From Bryoerythrophyllum caledonicum (lineage: Eukaryota > Streptophyta > Bryopsida > Pottiales > Pottiaceae), in NCBI GenBank assembly GCA_963971425.1, contig OZ020524.1:22125022-22189021 (forward strand): 64,000 nt of DNA, in the 5' to 3' direction. The notes beneath the pieces are model-generated. The model made no database searches, was not told the origin of the DNA, and worked only from the letters and a program-made list of their open reading frames with translations. Position numbers and translations under genes: made by a program. Shown here piece by piece: positions 11,219-21,988 of the stretch (the first letter of the stretch is position 1; every line of letters starts with the position of its first letter).

Positions 11219-12169
11219 TTAACCCCTAAGGTACCAAGACAATTTTACACCAAAAACACTTCAAAATTGTTGGATTCTAGTGCAATGAATAAAGAAGGAA
11301 ACAAAAACTTTGATTTTTAGTTCTGATCGTAGGATCTCAATAAAGGCTTATTAAGTAATACATGTACAAAATTTCATAAACTTTGACCGCACGGATTGAA
11401 AGATTATAGTGTTTGAAGTCAAGCAAATGGTTCATTTTCTTCCCTGCGTTTAGTGGATCAGCAGACTTTGACTTCACTTGGTGTCAAAAAATTTCACTAC
11501 ACAAGGTCTAAATCTATTACCATCTTGTTAAGCATGATGTTAGCTCCTTACACACCAATTTTTAGAGGTGGAGACGGGGTGCAGCATATTCAAAACAAGT
11601 GTGCAAGGAGTGGAGGCTCGAAATTTGTTAATTCACACATTAATTTTTTTTGAACTTAATATGTTTTTGATTGATAATCCGAATGGTTAATAAGAAGGTT
11701 CACATTACATATTGTTGTGGAAAAAATAAAAAGTGAAAAATATGAAGATCTCTAGGTTTTATGTGGAAAAGAAGAAGTTTTTTTGGTACCTTGCCCGACA
11801 ATGAGTGACAATGTGTGAAAATGTTTGACTTGGGTTGGTATGCTATTTTTCACTAAAGACAAAAAAAATTTTGACAATATGAAGGGAAATAATATTACTT
11901 GCGAGTATTGAAAATCTCACTTTCAATAGAGTGTCCTATCAAAAGTTTTTGGAGGTGCCCGAGGTGCCGGCCCTCCCCATTTAAAATTCAAAACCCTATA
12001 ACTTTTTCATCAATTGTCCAATTTAGGAAAAAATTGTTTTCCCACTATGATCTTGGTAATGTCTTTCTATAGTAAAAAATTCAAAGAAGAATGTTGGAAA
12101 TTGACACCATAGGAACTTGACTAAACTTTCAAAAAACCCTTTTTGGACACTTGGTCCTTTAGGGGTTAA
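11219..12169 (+). mobile_element. Family A long element, copy 1 (951 bp), TTAA-flanked
   Basis: Begins TTAACCCCTAAGGTACCAAG and ends CTTGGTCCTTTAGGGGTTAA. The interior shares a fixed order of blocks with the copies at 35110 and 52194, for example GGAGTGGAGG near the middle and AATGTGTGACAATGTGTGAA. Its length of 951 bp is identical to the copy at 35110-36060. No transposase frame is present, so it is non-autonomous. Confidence 0.8.
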
Positions 12170-12429
12170 GCAAACCTCCAGTAAAACATTGTTTTTGAAA
12201 ATTACCAACAAAAAAAGGGGGGAATAGAAAGGTCATCATGTTCAATACACTTAATCTGATCATTAGTGTCACTCACACTAGTTGTCTGAAAACAAACATA
12301 ACTTCTTCCTCCTGATGAATAAATTTCACCAAATTAGATGTTCTCCCATATGAGTAGTATCTCAATATTTTTAGTTGGTAAAAATATTAATTTTGAGTAA
12401 AAACTTATCGCCCTCAGTAAATTCTTAGT

Positions 12430-12930
12430 ATGGTGATGATACCAGTTATAATTGCAAGTGTACCTTTCCATCTTTTTGCACTTGCTAGCAGGAGCTCAAA
12501 CAAGGCTTTACCACCGCCACAAGGCTGCAAGACCATCATGGTACCGATGAGCGCTGACATTGCATGCCCTCGTCCAAAGGAGTGTATGATTCAAGCAAAG
12601 GTCCGGGCGGAGGGCGGTTTGTTGCACTCATGGTCATCACCAGCCGTGGATGTGCTTTACCATCTTCACTCTGGAACAGGCATGAATTATTTAGGCGGGT
12701 AGGAGGAGCGTCCTAAAGTGAAAGCAACGGACGTCCAATGAGACAGCGCCGGCCCGGAACACGACAAGGCACACACAAGATGCAGGCTGTGTTGCAGCTC
12801 TGCAAAGCCTGCCATGTTTGGTAGCACTTGCGTTAGCACAACAATATTCCTTGTTGCTGGTTTCTCTTGTGTAGTTTTGAATGGGGATGCTCATGGTGAA
12901 TGTTGTTAACCCCCAATGGTGCAAGGGGAT
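12430..12930. other. GC-richer island, possible captured gene fragment
   Basis: Base composition rises above its surroundings. On the plus strand 12430-12702 gives 90 open codons with a Pro/Cys-containing stretch (PMSADIACPRPKECMIQAKV). No family is recognised and no splice sites or partner exons are obvious. It could be a relic of a gene or of a transposon-captured exon. Confidence 0.2.
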
Positions 12931-12981
12931 ATGTGGCTTCCCATCTCACTCTTGCATTGCATATTCCTGCATTTGTAGTGG

Positions 12982-13202
12982 TTAACCCTAAAGAACCAAG
13001 GCATTTCAGAGGAATCCCTAGTCCATTAATTAAATAGTGCCAAGATAAACTTTTTAGAATGTAACTGTAAGATCTTCTTCTATACTCCTATGAGATGATG
13101 TGGTGAACATTTTTTGAATTTTGACCTAATAGGTTGATAGATAATTGCACTTAAAGTGAAAAAATTGTCCCTCAAATGAACATTTGGTTGTTTACGAGTT
13201 AA
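12982..13202 (+). mobile_element. Family A short element, copy 2
   Basis: Begins TTAACCCTAAAGAACCAAGG and ends with TTAA at 13199-13202. The interior matches the reverse complement of 3907-4135 (GCATTTCAGAGGAATCC, then GCCAAGAT). The right inverted repeat is more decayed than the left. Confidence 0.6.
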
Positions 13203-13304
13203 CTCCACATGCTCAAGTCTCCACATATTGGAATGTGATTATCATTTATTGTGCTTAGTTGTCAAGAAGAATTGATGAGTTTTCACTAAAACTACTTGGA
13301 CATT

Positions 13305-13734
13305 AGAGTTTTCCTGAAAGTACTAGGCATGGCGACTTGGAATTAGATATTGTATCGTGGATTTGGGTAGTTGCAATGAATGTGGAGTGCCAAAATTGAG
13401 GAACCAAAAAGGTTGGGTGACTAGGGGATGTCCGGTTGAATTTAGAGTACAAATAATGAATGAAGGAGGCTATATGGTTGTACAAATCATGCACATGTGC
13501 ATGTGGGGCCTAGGCTTAGGAGTCGAGGTGGAGCTTGTCGATATTGTAGTACTATTCAAGGAATGCCAGCCTATGGTCCAGGAAATACGCAGGGTGAGAT
13601 TTCTAACCCTCTAAAAATTTCCACTTATAGATCTCATATTGGGTTTGTGTTTAGAAAAATACACAATATCTGCACATCATGCGGCACCCTCTCTTTTTGC
13701 CACCCTGGAAAAACACGACTTTTAGGAAAACTCT
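13305..13734 (+). mobile_element. Family F MITE, copy 1 (430 bp)
   Basis: Starts AGAGTTTTCCTGAAAGTACT and ends ACTTTTAGGAAAACTCT, flanked by ATT on both sides (13302-13304, 13735-13737). The copies at 49257 and 59685 share the ends; this copy's interior is the most diverged. No coding capacity. Confidence 0.7.
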
Positions 13735-14061
13735 ATTGTCATTTGTTAGGCAATGAAGGAAGAAGAGAACAAATGAAAAATTTTGCCTCTCCAACTGTAT
13801 GGTCTTGATTAACCTCAGAGGTTCCTTGACTAATTCTTACTAAAATTTGAAAAAAAAAAAAAAACACTCAAAATTTTACTTGTTTTTGTGTAAGTAGAGG
13901 AAGAGATACAGAAAGGTTTGATACTCAATTCCAAACATATGATATTATTTTAGAGTAATAAAGAAACATGCTTTCAAAGTTTCATAAAATTGCATCCAGC
14001 ACTTGTTCTGAGAGAGTATGGGAGGGTATTGTTGGCATGTTGTTGATCAGAGGTAAACCCT

Positions 14062-14858
14062 TAACCCTTTGGCGCCCAGGTCATGTTTCTTGCAAACCAA
14101 GGAAATGTGCTGATTTGTTTTCTTTGAACTAACTTTGATAGAGATAGAATGCCTAATTTTTGTATCCAATCCAACAAAATTGAACCCAAACTATGACCTA
14201 AATTTTGGAGAAAATTTGCACAACATCCAATGGTTGATGGAGTAGATTATAGTGTTTAAAGTTACCATATATTTGTAATGAAAATTTGTGGACTTTGGAG
14301 GGTATACTACTTTATCCATCAATAGATTCTTGCAAGAATTTTTGTACTTTGAATAAAAGAGGTTCACATGTGCTCAAGGTTGATAGCTTCATATGTGAAG
14401 AAAACATTTATACATGGTTATTGATGAATTTCCTACTTTTATCTTCTTGACTGTATATAAAAATGCTCCAAACTTATACAAAATAAAACAAAATTTTGTA
14501 TGCAATTAGAGATATTGACAATCACAAAACAATGAAGAATCTCTTAAAGAAAAATTTCAATCAAAATTTAAGACCAAACTCATTTTGCATGTGTATGAAA
14601 TACATCATAGTATGCGGCATGGTGTTCATTGTATTTTAGTGTATTTGATGTATTTTGTGTTGTATTCCTGGCTTTTCCATCAGTTCTCTAACTCCAAATC
14701 ATGATCTAATTTTCGTAGAGTGTTCATGTAATGTGTGCGCAAATTTGAACCTTGTATCTTAAAGCCTAAGTTCTCATGGATTTCATGCAAATTGATGCAA
14801 ATTGAGTTTTAGCACTTCCGGAGTCCCATTTTGGGTCTCGTGGGCACTAAATGGTTAA
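14062..14858 (+). mobile_element. Family B element, copy 1 (797 bp), TTAA-flanked
   Basis: Begins TTAACCCTTTGGCGCCCAGG and ends GGGCACTAAATGGTTAA. Blocks such as CACAACATCCAA, AATAGATTCTTGCAAGAATT and CACTTCCGGAGTCCCATTTT recur in the copies at 21989 and 53124. TTAA at both ends. No coding capacity. Confidence 0.75.
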
Positions 14859-15890
14859 ATGGGCAGAACAACCATTCATGGGTTGTTTTGGCACAAGAAC
14901 CTTTGTAGCAAGTGCTACAAGATACCTCAAAGAAAAAAATAGACTTAGAGGTGGAGCAAGATGGGCATCTATTGAGACCATTGCCACGACAATCGGTGCA
15001 AACATCGGCGAGCTACAGTGATTTCAGTTAAATGAGTTTGTAGATTTTTGTGCTAAATTCTATCGAGTGCGTAGGTGTCATTTTGCATGATTTAGAACAC
15101 TTGTAGATTTTCTCATGCCAAAAAAAGCCCATCGGCCTTAAAGTGTTGAGACAAGTCTTCATTTCAAAAGTGTGATATGTTTTGGAATTTGACACCATGT
15201 TATTAACAATAATTTGTATTTTGAATATACCATTACATCACATCGGTTTGTAAAGCATTTTAGAAACAGAGTTTCAAAAATCTTTGATTAATTAGGAAAA
15301 CATATTTAAAAACTGAGGTAAAAGTGTCATGAAAGCTGACAGCAAAAAAGTAGAAGATTGTACTGTAGTGTATGAATTAGGATTTTTTCTTCTTTCCTAG
15401 ATAGAGACATGCAAAGCAACATTGACTTTCTTTGCATAATTTTGTTCTTTGTAAGACGCTGATTGAAACTATCAAAATAAAGTTGTCTCTTTGTTCTTGA
15501 AGTAAAAATGAAAAAGAGGGAAACAGATTATTTTCAATAAATCGATCATTTTAAATATGGAATTGGAAAGATTTTGAAGTATCTTGCTCTACAAGGATAT
15601 ATAGAGGCAAGTATAAATAGTTGTATAAGAGAAGCATTTTTAGAAAATCAGCTACCAAATCTACATGAACTCTCATAAAATAGCAAGAACACAATCACTA
15701 GAGAGTACAGTTGCAACAAGCATGAAGCAACATGTTTATAATGAAAATTTGAACTAAAAAAACACACAATAATTCAAATGTGCATCAAGGGTGTACAATT
15801 CTTTATGCTCAAACTGGTTTTAATTGCATATCAACTATAGAAAACAAGACCACAAATTACAAAACACCTTCACAACTCAATGATTCAACT
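14859..15890. other. AT-rich gene-free stretch
   Basis: I see nothing coding. Bases 14870-15060 resemble 34780-34990 (GGTTGTTTTGGCACAA, then GCAAGTGCTA, then CCATTGCCAC), so an old dispersed repeat of about 200 bp is present in both places. Confidence 0.5.
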
Positions 15891-15904
15891 CATAAGCACT
15901 CACA

Positions 15905-16990
15905 AACACTACCACCTTGTGTAGCCCCCTCTTGTTGGTAGGCATCAAGAGCTCTTTGAGGCATGGAGCGTATCAACTTCCTAACAACATCAAGCTCTAT
16001 ATTGTACCAAGTTTCTTGGATCTTTGGGCCAAAAGTCACTTTTATCACTAGGTTTCCTCTTAGACCTTCTCAGAAGACAATCTACTTCATTCCAAAGATG
16101 TTCTATTGAATTGTGGTCAAGTGACTCTATAGGGTGTACAATAAGGAGAAACTTTTGAGCACGCAACCAATTTACAACATAATGTGCAATGTGTTTTGGG
16201 TCATTGTCATATTGGAAAATAACATGATCATCTTCTAAACCTTGCATTTGTATAGTGCCCAGAAGTTCCGTCTCTAAAATGTTGCGGTATACATATTTAT
16301 CCATCTTTTCTTCAATCTGATGAAAACTTGCCAACTCCTTCTCAACTTATACAACCCCAAACCATTATGCTTCTTTCCCCATGTTTGACTATAAATTGCA
16401 CATGCTGATCTAAAAGATGTTCTTCACTCTTTCTTCAACAATACTTCCAGCCAAGTGAACCAAAGAGATTGAGTTTGGACTAATCATAAAAAAATGTCAT
16501 GAGCCCGGAACTTCCAATCTACATGCTTGCACTTCTTTGCCCCCTGCAATTGACACCCTCAATGTTTTTTTTGGGGTCAAAAGTAGCTTCTTGGTCATCA
16601 CTCATGCTCTCAATCCTTGCCTTCAAAGAGTCCTTTTGATTGTATCATCACTCAATTGCATGCCCTTGGATCGAAACGCTTTTCCTACAGCTCTCGATGT
16701 ACTAGTATTTTGATCATTTAACCTCCTCACAATGTCATGATTACCACCTTCATTAAGAATTCTAGGTATGGCGAGTGAAGTTTTGTCTTCCAAATTCCTT
16801 CCCTCACAAAACCTTTGCACAATGTCAGAACAAGTCCTTCAAGGAATGCCCAAAACTGCCAAAATCTTGCCATATCAATTGCCTCACTCATACATCTCAA
16901 GAACTCCCCTATGTTGATTCTCAAACCATCTAGGAGCGGTAGTGAGTCACCAAAGGCCTCTCCAAATCTTACCAAAAAATACCAAAACAA
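15905..16990 (-). pseudogene. Tc1-type (DD34E) DNA transposase relic, copy 1
   Basis: Cut-and-paste transposase remains. Reading down from 16990: helix-turn-helix-like N-terminus (RRLNDQNTSTSRAVGKAF near 16720), then broken frames. The C-terminal catalytic part is at 16334-15990, with QYDNDPKH, NWLRAQKF and NSIEHLWNEVD. A frameshift near 16000 leads to the tail (VVRKLIRSMPQRALDAYQQ, about 15980-15920), which matches the usual Tc1 ending. Counting from the first D of DNDPKH to the E of IEHLW gives 34 residues between them, the DD34E spacing of Tc1. The expected SPD before the E reads SLD. Several stops and frameshifts; inactive. No terminal repeats located by eye. Confidence 0.8.
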
Positions 16991-17697
16991 AAAGCCTCAC
17001 AAGTGCATTTGTATTGAAAAAATTGTGGTGTGCCCAACTTGTGTACATATTAAGTTGTACACACCTCTTCATGATTCTTGCATAAACAACCTCTATAAGT
17101 GGCATATTTTTAGGGAGTCAATGTCAATTAGGTGCCATGTGTTATACTAATTAAAGCTAACCCAATAGATTTCTTATCAATCCACCAACTAGGCTACAAT
17201 CCACACAAATTGGATAGATGCTTCAATAGTTATTTATTTTTGTATAGTTGATTTATATGTAGCCAAGGAATAATGTATTTATAGATAGCCAAAGTGGTGA
17301 ATGTGCTCATAGAACCGTACAACTTTTCTACTCCAAAATAAGAAGCCATTAAAAATCCCTATTCAAAATTGCCATCGAGGACAATTGTGTGACATCTCCA
17401 AAAACCCACCTAGAGACTCAAACTAGAAGAGTAACACTCGCTTTATTGACCAACGTGAATAAAGAGTTTGTTGGAGGTGGTGGCTCTCCGTAGGTCTCGG
17501 GGACCTAAACAACACATCACCTAGAGACCACATTATTTACCTCACTAGTAAGCTACCATTTTCCAGATTGATGGGTGCTGGTGCAATGGCTCGTCCACAA
17601 GGGGATTCTCACCACCTCACTTGATGTTGACACAGTTTCATACTGGCTTTCCACACCCTCCAATTTAATGCACGCCACGCAATTAGCATGTAAGGAT
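16991..17697. other. AT-rich gene-free stretch
   Basis: No gene supported. There is a GC-moderate patch at 17390-17560, without a clear frame. Confidence 0.45.
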
Positions 17698-17803
17698 ATG
17701 GCAACAACATGTTCCATGAATGTGGCAACAACATTTTCCATGAATGTGGCAACAACATGTTCCATGAATGTGGCAACAACATGTTCCATGAATGTGGCAA
17801 CAA
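17698..17803 (+). repeat. 24-bp tandem repeat, about 4.4 units
   Basis: The unit ATGGCAACAACATGTTCCATGA(AT) repeats with single-base changes. Because 24 is a multiple of 3, both strands stay open through it: the plus strand reads MATTCSMN repeats, the minus strand an HSWNMLLP-type repeat. Open frames over it (17575-17841 plus, 17553-17894 minus) are probably a by-product of the repeat. Confidence 0.9.
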
Positions 17804-18101
17804 ACTTCAAAGGCTGCATCTTTCCTCTCTTTCTGCAGTGAAGGACAAAGATACAAAATTCCAGCAAGACCACGTATGTGGTTGATTGATGCATTTCATC
17901 ATACGCACTCCATAGCTATAGAACCGCATTGAATTTGTGCTACAAGTACTCCAGTGGATGAGTCCGACTACAAAGAAACGGGGCCTAAGAATGGCTCATG
18001 TTGTGCGTTTGTTGTTCTTGGACCTTGGGCTTTATGTATGATCACTTGTTACAGCTACCGTATTGGTACGGTTCCTGGCACATAGCATTCAACTCGTATG
18101 G

Positions 18102-18127
18102 GTATTATTATTATTATTATTATTATT
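18102..18127 (+). repeat. (ATT)n microsatellite
   Basis: About nine uninterrupted ATT units followed by CCTCTTCTTC. Likely length-variable between individuals. Confidence 0.95.
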
Positions 18128-19072
18128 CCTCTTCTTCTCTGCTATACACTTGGAGTACTTTTGTGCGGTACTTGAAGCCGGACAAATTTGTTCCAAAGAG
18201 AATTGAAAAGATTTTTTTGACAGAATGGTCTATCTTGTTCCGATGATTTACTGAAATTTTGAATATATTGAAGGATGAGTGCCAAAAAAATGTGTGAGTA
18301 AGCAAAGATGCATGCATCGGGCTACGAATTTATATATAAATTCGCATAGGTATGACCTTGGCATTACACGAGCATCACCTTAGACAAATCCTTTGAATTT
18401 TCCAAATTTCTTTTACAATCCCCTTTGTGAATCAATTAAGGTAACCCCCTAGTAACCAACTAAGTTCCATAACCAAGGCCTATTTGATTAGGGAATATCC
18501 AACCCACTTTCATCCCATTACCACCAATTCACCTCTAAGTAGAGGTTTGCTATTTGTCTAGACCCCTTACTTTTGATCGGCGCTTATGGCGGGTACCTAT
18601 TGGTGACCACCCACTATACATGGCAATACACTTTGAAGATTCATAACTAAATCAATATTCATCGGAAAATTATGAAATTAACTTGGGTTGAAATTGTAAT
18701 TCTATTGGCTATCACTGAAAAGTAAATGTATTATTCTTTGCTCTCTCCATGTATGCACAATGCTTAAACAAATCGTTATAGGGGGTTTACCTTATGTAAC
18801 AAATTGAGTTCCAACTCGTAGGGTACCACAGGAATAGTCCTAAAAATTCATGACGAAATTCCCACCAAATTATGGGGCCCTACATTTTGGAGTATTCATA
18901 GGTGCAACTATTAAATTACTCTCCGTCTACTGGGCAACAGAAGCAGTTTCTCAGTTGTCGTTCGAATTTTCATGACATATGGTCAACGCAAGCAAAAGAA
19001 TCCTATGTTGTTAATGAGTTGTCAAGGTTGATAAAATAACTGTAGCTGGTAATTATTGATGCAAGGGAGTAC
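18128..19072. other. Gene-free stretch
   Basis: No gene seen. A short palindrome occurs at 18325-18346 (CGAATTTATATATAAATTCG). Confidence 0.5.
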
Positions 19073-19078
19073 CTGACG

Positions 19079-19352
19079 GCCAGGGCGAATTGACCCCTTT
19101 GCTGGGACTTACCCAAGGTGGGCCCCGTCTTAATTGCATGGGGTCATTTTTCTGGCCCTCATATTTTGGGGGTCAAGAGGCTTTTTCTGGAATTTTTGGG
19201 GACAAATTGGGGCCTTCTGCCATTGTTTACCATGAAGGATGCTCTCTAGCTACAAATAGGACCCCATCCAAACAAAATAGGAGTCAAGTTGGGCCCCACC
19301 ACCTCATGGCCCCCTCGGGTAAGTCCCAGCGAGGGGGTCAATTTGCCCTGGC
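19079..19352 (+). mobile_element. Family D MITE, copy 3, with target duplication
   Basis: Begins GCCAGGGCGAATTGACCCC and ends GGGTCAATTTGCCCTGGC. The flanks share CTGACG (19073-19078 and 19353-19358), a possible 6-bp target duplication; a 4-bp TGAC reading is possible if the element starts one base earlier. The interior matches 7108-7384. Confidence 0.8.
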
Positions 19353-19602
19353 CTGACGTGTCGTTATCCTCCATTTAAACCATTAATAAAGGCATGTGAA
19401 TTTTCAGTTATTTCACTTTATAAAGTAATTCCTGAAAAAATACATGGCTAGTAAGTTGCGTTATTAAAATTTAGCTTTCCATAAGGGCTCTCTACAATAG
19501 TAAGCTCACACACAGGTGTGCGGATAAGCCTAAGCTGGGCCCCCAACGATTGGTGGTGGGATCCACTAAACAAATGGTAAATATGGATGTAATTTTAAAA
19601 GT

Positions 19603-20412
19603 TTAACCCTAAAGGATCAAGACATTTTCCTCTCAAAATTACTCTTAAATTGCCATTTTCAGCGCATTCAACACAAAATGATACAAAATGTTTTTTCTAA
19701 AAATTTAACTGTAGGATCTTGTACTAGAGTTGTATGAAAGTGTGTGGTGAAAATTTAGGTAAGTTTGACCACACGGATTGAAAGATATCAGCCATTGAAG
19801 TGAGACATCATCTCTTTTTGAGGTCATACTAAACACCAAGTTCAACAAACTTCGACCACCTTCTATGGCAACCTTTTGCACTACGGGCCGTGAATTTATT
19901 ATGTTAACTTGAAAAGGATCGTGTTAGGCACATGTGCACCAAATTTAAGAAGTAGAAGAGGTATAGAAGATGTCCTAAAAATTTATGCAATGCAATTAGC
20001 ACAATAATACACTTTATATTTTGCATATATCATATCCTTCTCAAATATTTGAAATTCACAAAGCCGTACGGTAGATGCAAAGATCTCAATTACTTTTCCA
20101 AGAGGACATTTTCTTTCTTTTAAATGGACAAAAAATCGGATTTCTATTGAATTTAGAAGTTATTAAAGTATAGAAACAATATTTGTGATATGTCACACTC
20201 AACTGTTGCACTATTTGTATATGTAAGTGAAAATAAATTATAACTTTGAACCGTAAGTCGGAATTCTACGAAATTTGTGTCTACGCAAAGCTAATCAAAA
20301 CTTGTCCATTCAATAAAAAAATCTCAGAAAATAATGCCTAGAATTGAGAACTTTGTACCTTATCCAAACTCAAAATGTCCCCTGAGGAGATTTTGGTCCT
20401 TTAGGAGTTGAA
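19603..20412 (+). mobile_element. Family A element, diverged copy (about 810 bp)
   Basis: Begins TTAACCCTAAAGGATCAAGA and ends TTTGGTCCTTTAGGAGTTGAA. The interior has the same kind of blocks (CGGATTGAAAGAT, ACACCAAGTTC) but is diverged from the 951-bp copies. The right TTAA is altered to TTGAA. Confidence 0.6.
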
Positions 20413-20953
20413 TCGGTTCCCAATGTAAACACATTGGGAATTCTTCAGGAACGGGGGAACGTTGGGGAACACACTTGGAAACACGTTGTGGAACTTTGGG
20501 GAACAACATTGGAGCCCATTGGGAATACATTGGAAACGTTGTGGTAATATGGTTTAAAAGGTAAATCAGAAGAGGGTAACCAAATGGTTTGGTTAGGAAC
20601 CATATCAGATTTTACCATGAAACTACACTACACATTGAATATAGTGTAGAGGGATTATTGATGTAGATCACCCACACTAATTTCCATCAAAAGCATGTGT
20701 ATGCCAAGTTCTGATTGGGTATTTGTTCTCAAGCAAGTGTGTGTCAGTCAACAATTGCATGTAACTTTTCAATTAGTGTAGTAAATTTCAAATAGTCTAG
20801 TCTATGCTATATTTAGGAAACGGTGTAGTGGGGGCATGAGGAGCCCAACGTAGTCTTTTAGGGACCACATCTAGGAGGTGAAGCCCCATTTGGTCGTCAT
20901 GTGCGTGTACCTAGTGCAAGCTCAACTTGGCAATGGTTAGATTCTTTTATAAG
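20413..20953. other. Gene-free stretch with short internal repeats
   Basis: Bases 20410-20545 contain several imperfect repeats on the theme ACATTGGGAA and GGGGAAC. No gene seen. Confidence 0.4.
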
Positions 20954-21641
20954 TATACTAATAATGTTCATTAGTGTTATGGCACCAATAGTGTAACTAC
21001 CCCTATGACCTGACTTTCACTAAATGTCTATTTGTTTACATTTAGTGTTCAACGTCAAAAAAATCTGCCTAACAAAATTGCTCATAACTTGTGCATTACA
21101 ATGAATTAGAAGATATGTTGTATACCAATGGAATCTTCTTGGAAAAACACACAAGGTGGTCACCTCACGCGATAGAATTGGTGCGAAATTGATAAAGATA
21201 TGCCTCCTCAAACTTTCAACCAAAACTCAAGAAATTTGCCCAAAAAGATTTGCTATAACTTTTTACTTAAGACGAATTTGAAGATGGGTAAGGTGCCATT
21301 GAAAGCATCTTTTCAAATCAGTTTGGATAGGCACCAAAAAATCTTAAATTGGACAAACATTGCCCCCAAAAATCATCATTTGAAAAACCAACCTTCAAAA
21401 AATCAGCCCAACATGGAAGGTTTGCTTTTGACATGTGGCGAGATTTGGGTGACTTGCAATGAATTGTTACATAACCAACACTAAATGTCAATATGTTAAA
21501 ATGTAACAAGGGCAAAAATTACAAAAATTGATAGTTAGTGTTTAAATTGACATTTAATGTTGTTACATTAGTAGGGTAATTGACATTTAGCATTTAAGTT
21601 CGTAAATAGTGTTGCAAACACTAATGAACATTATTAGTATA
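20954..21641. mobile_element. Non-autonomous element with perfect 25-bp inverted ends
   Basis: The left end starts TATACTAATAATGTTCATTA and continues GTGTT (20954-20978). The right end 21617-21641 is its exact reverse complement. The outermost bases are TA on both sides, which would fit a TA target duplication of the Tc1/mariner (Stowaway-like) kind. The interior of about 640 bp has no transposase; the open frame at 21200-21484 shows no motif. Confidence 0.65.
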
Positions 21642-21988
21642 GTGATATACAGTTGGTTTTCTTCAAATGAAGTTGAAAAATTAGACAAAGATACCAAGAG
21701 TGTTGACCTCTTTTCTCCCTTTGATGGGTGATGGGTTGGTTGGAGAATGTACTGCTTCACATTAAATAGAACAGATGGAATATTTAACCTGAATTGGTCC
21801 GCCAACATCGTAAAAAAGAATAAAACTCTACCATTTATTGTAAAATAATGCTTTTGGGGGATGTGGACTTGTTTTACAGTTACCAGTTTACCAATTCTTT
21901 ACCTACTACCCTAGTTCATGTTGAACACACATTACAACATATCCCTCTCTGTATCACTTGTGACCTGCTTCGCTTTGATGGCTTGCAC

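Noticed and set aside
17698..17803. CRISPR array from regularly repeated units
   Set aside because: Units are directly adjacent without unique spacers, in a plant nuclear context; it is a minisatellite.
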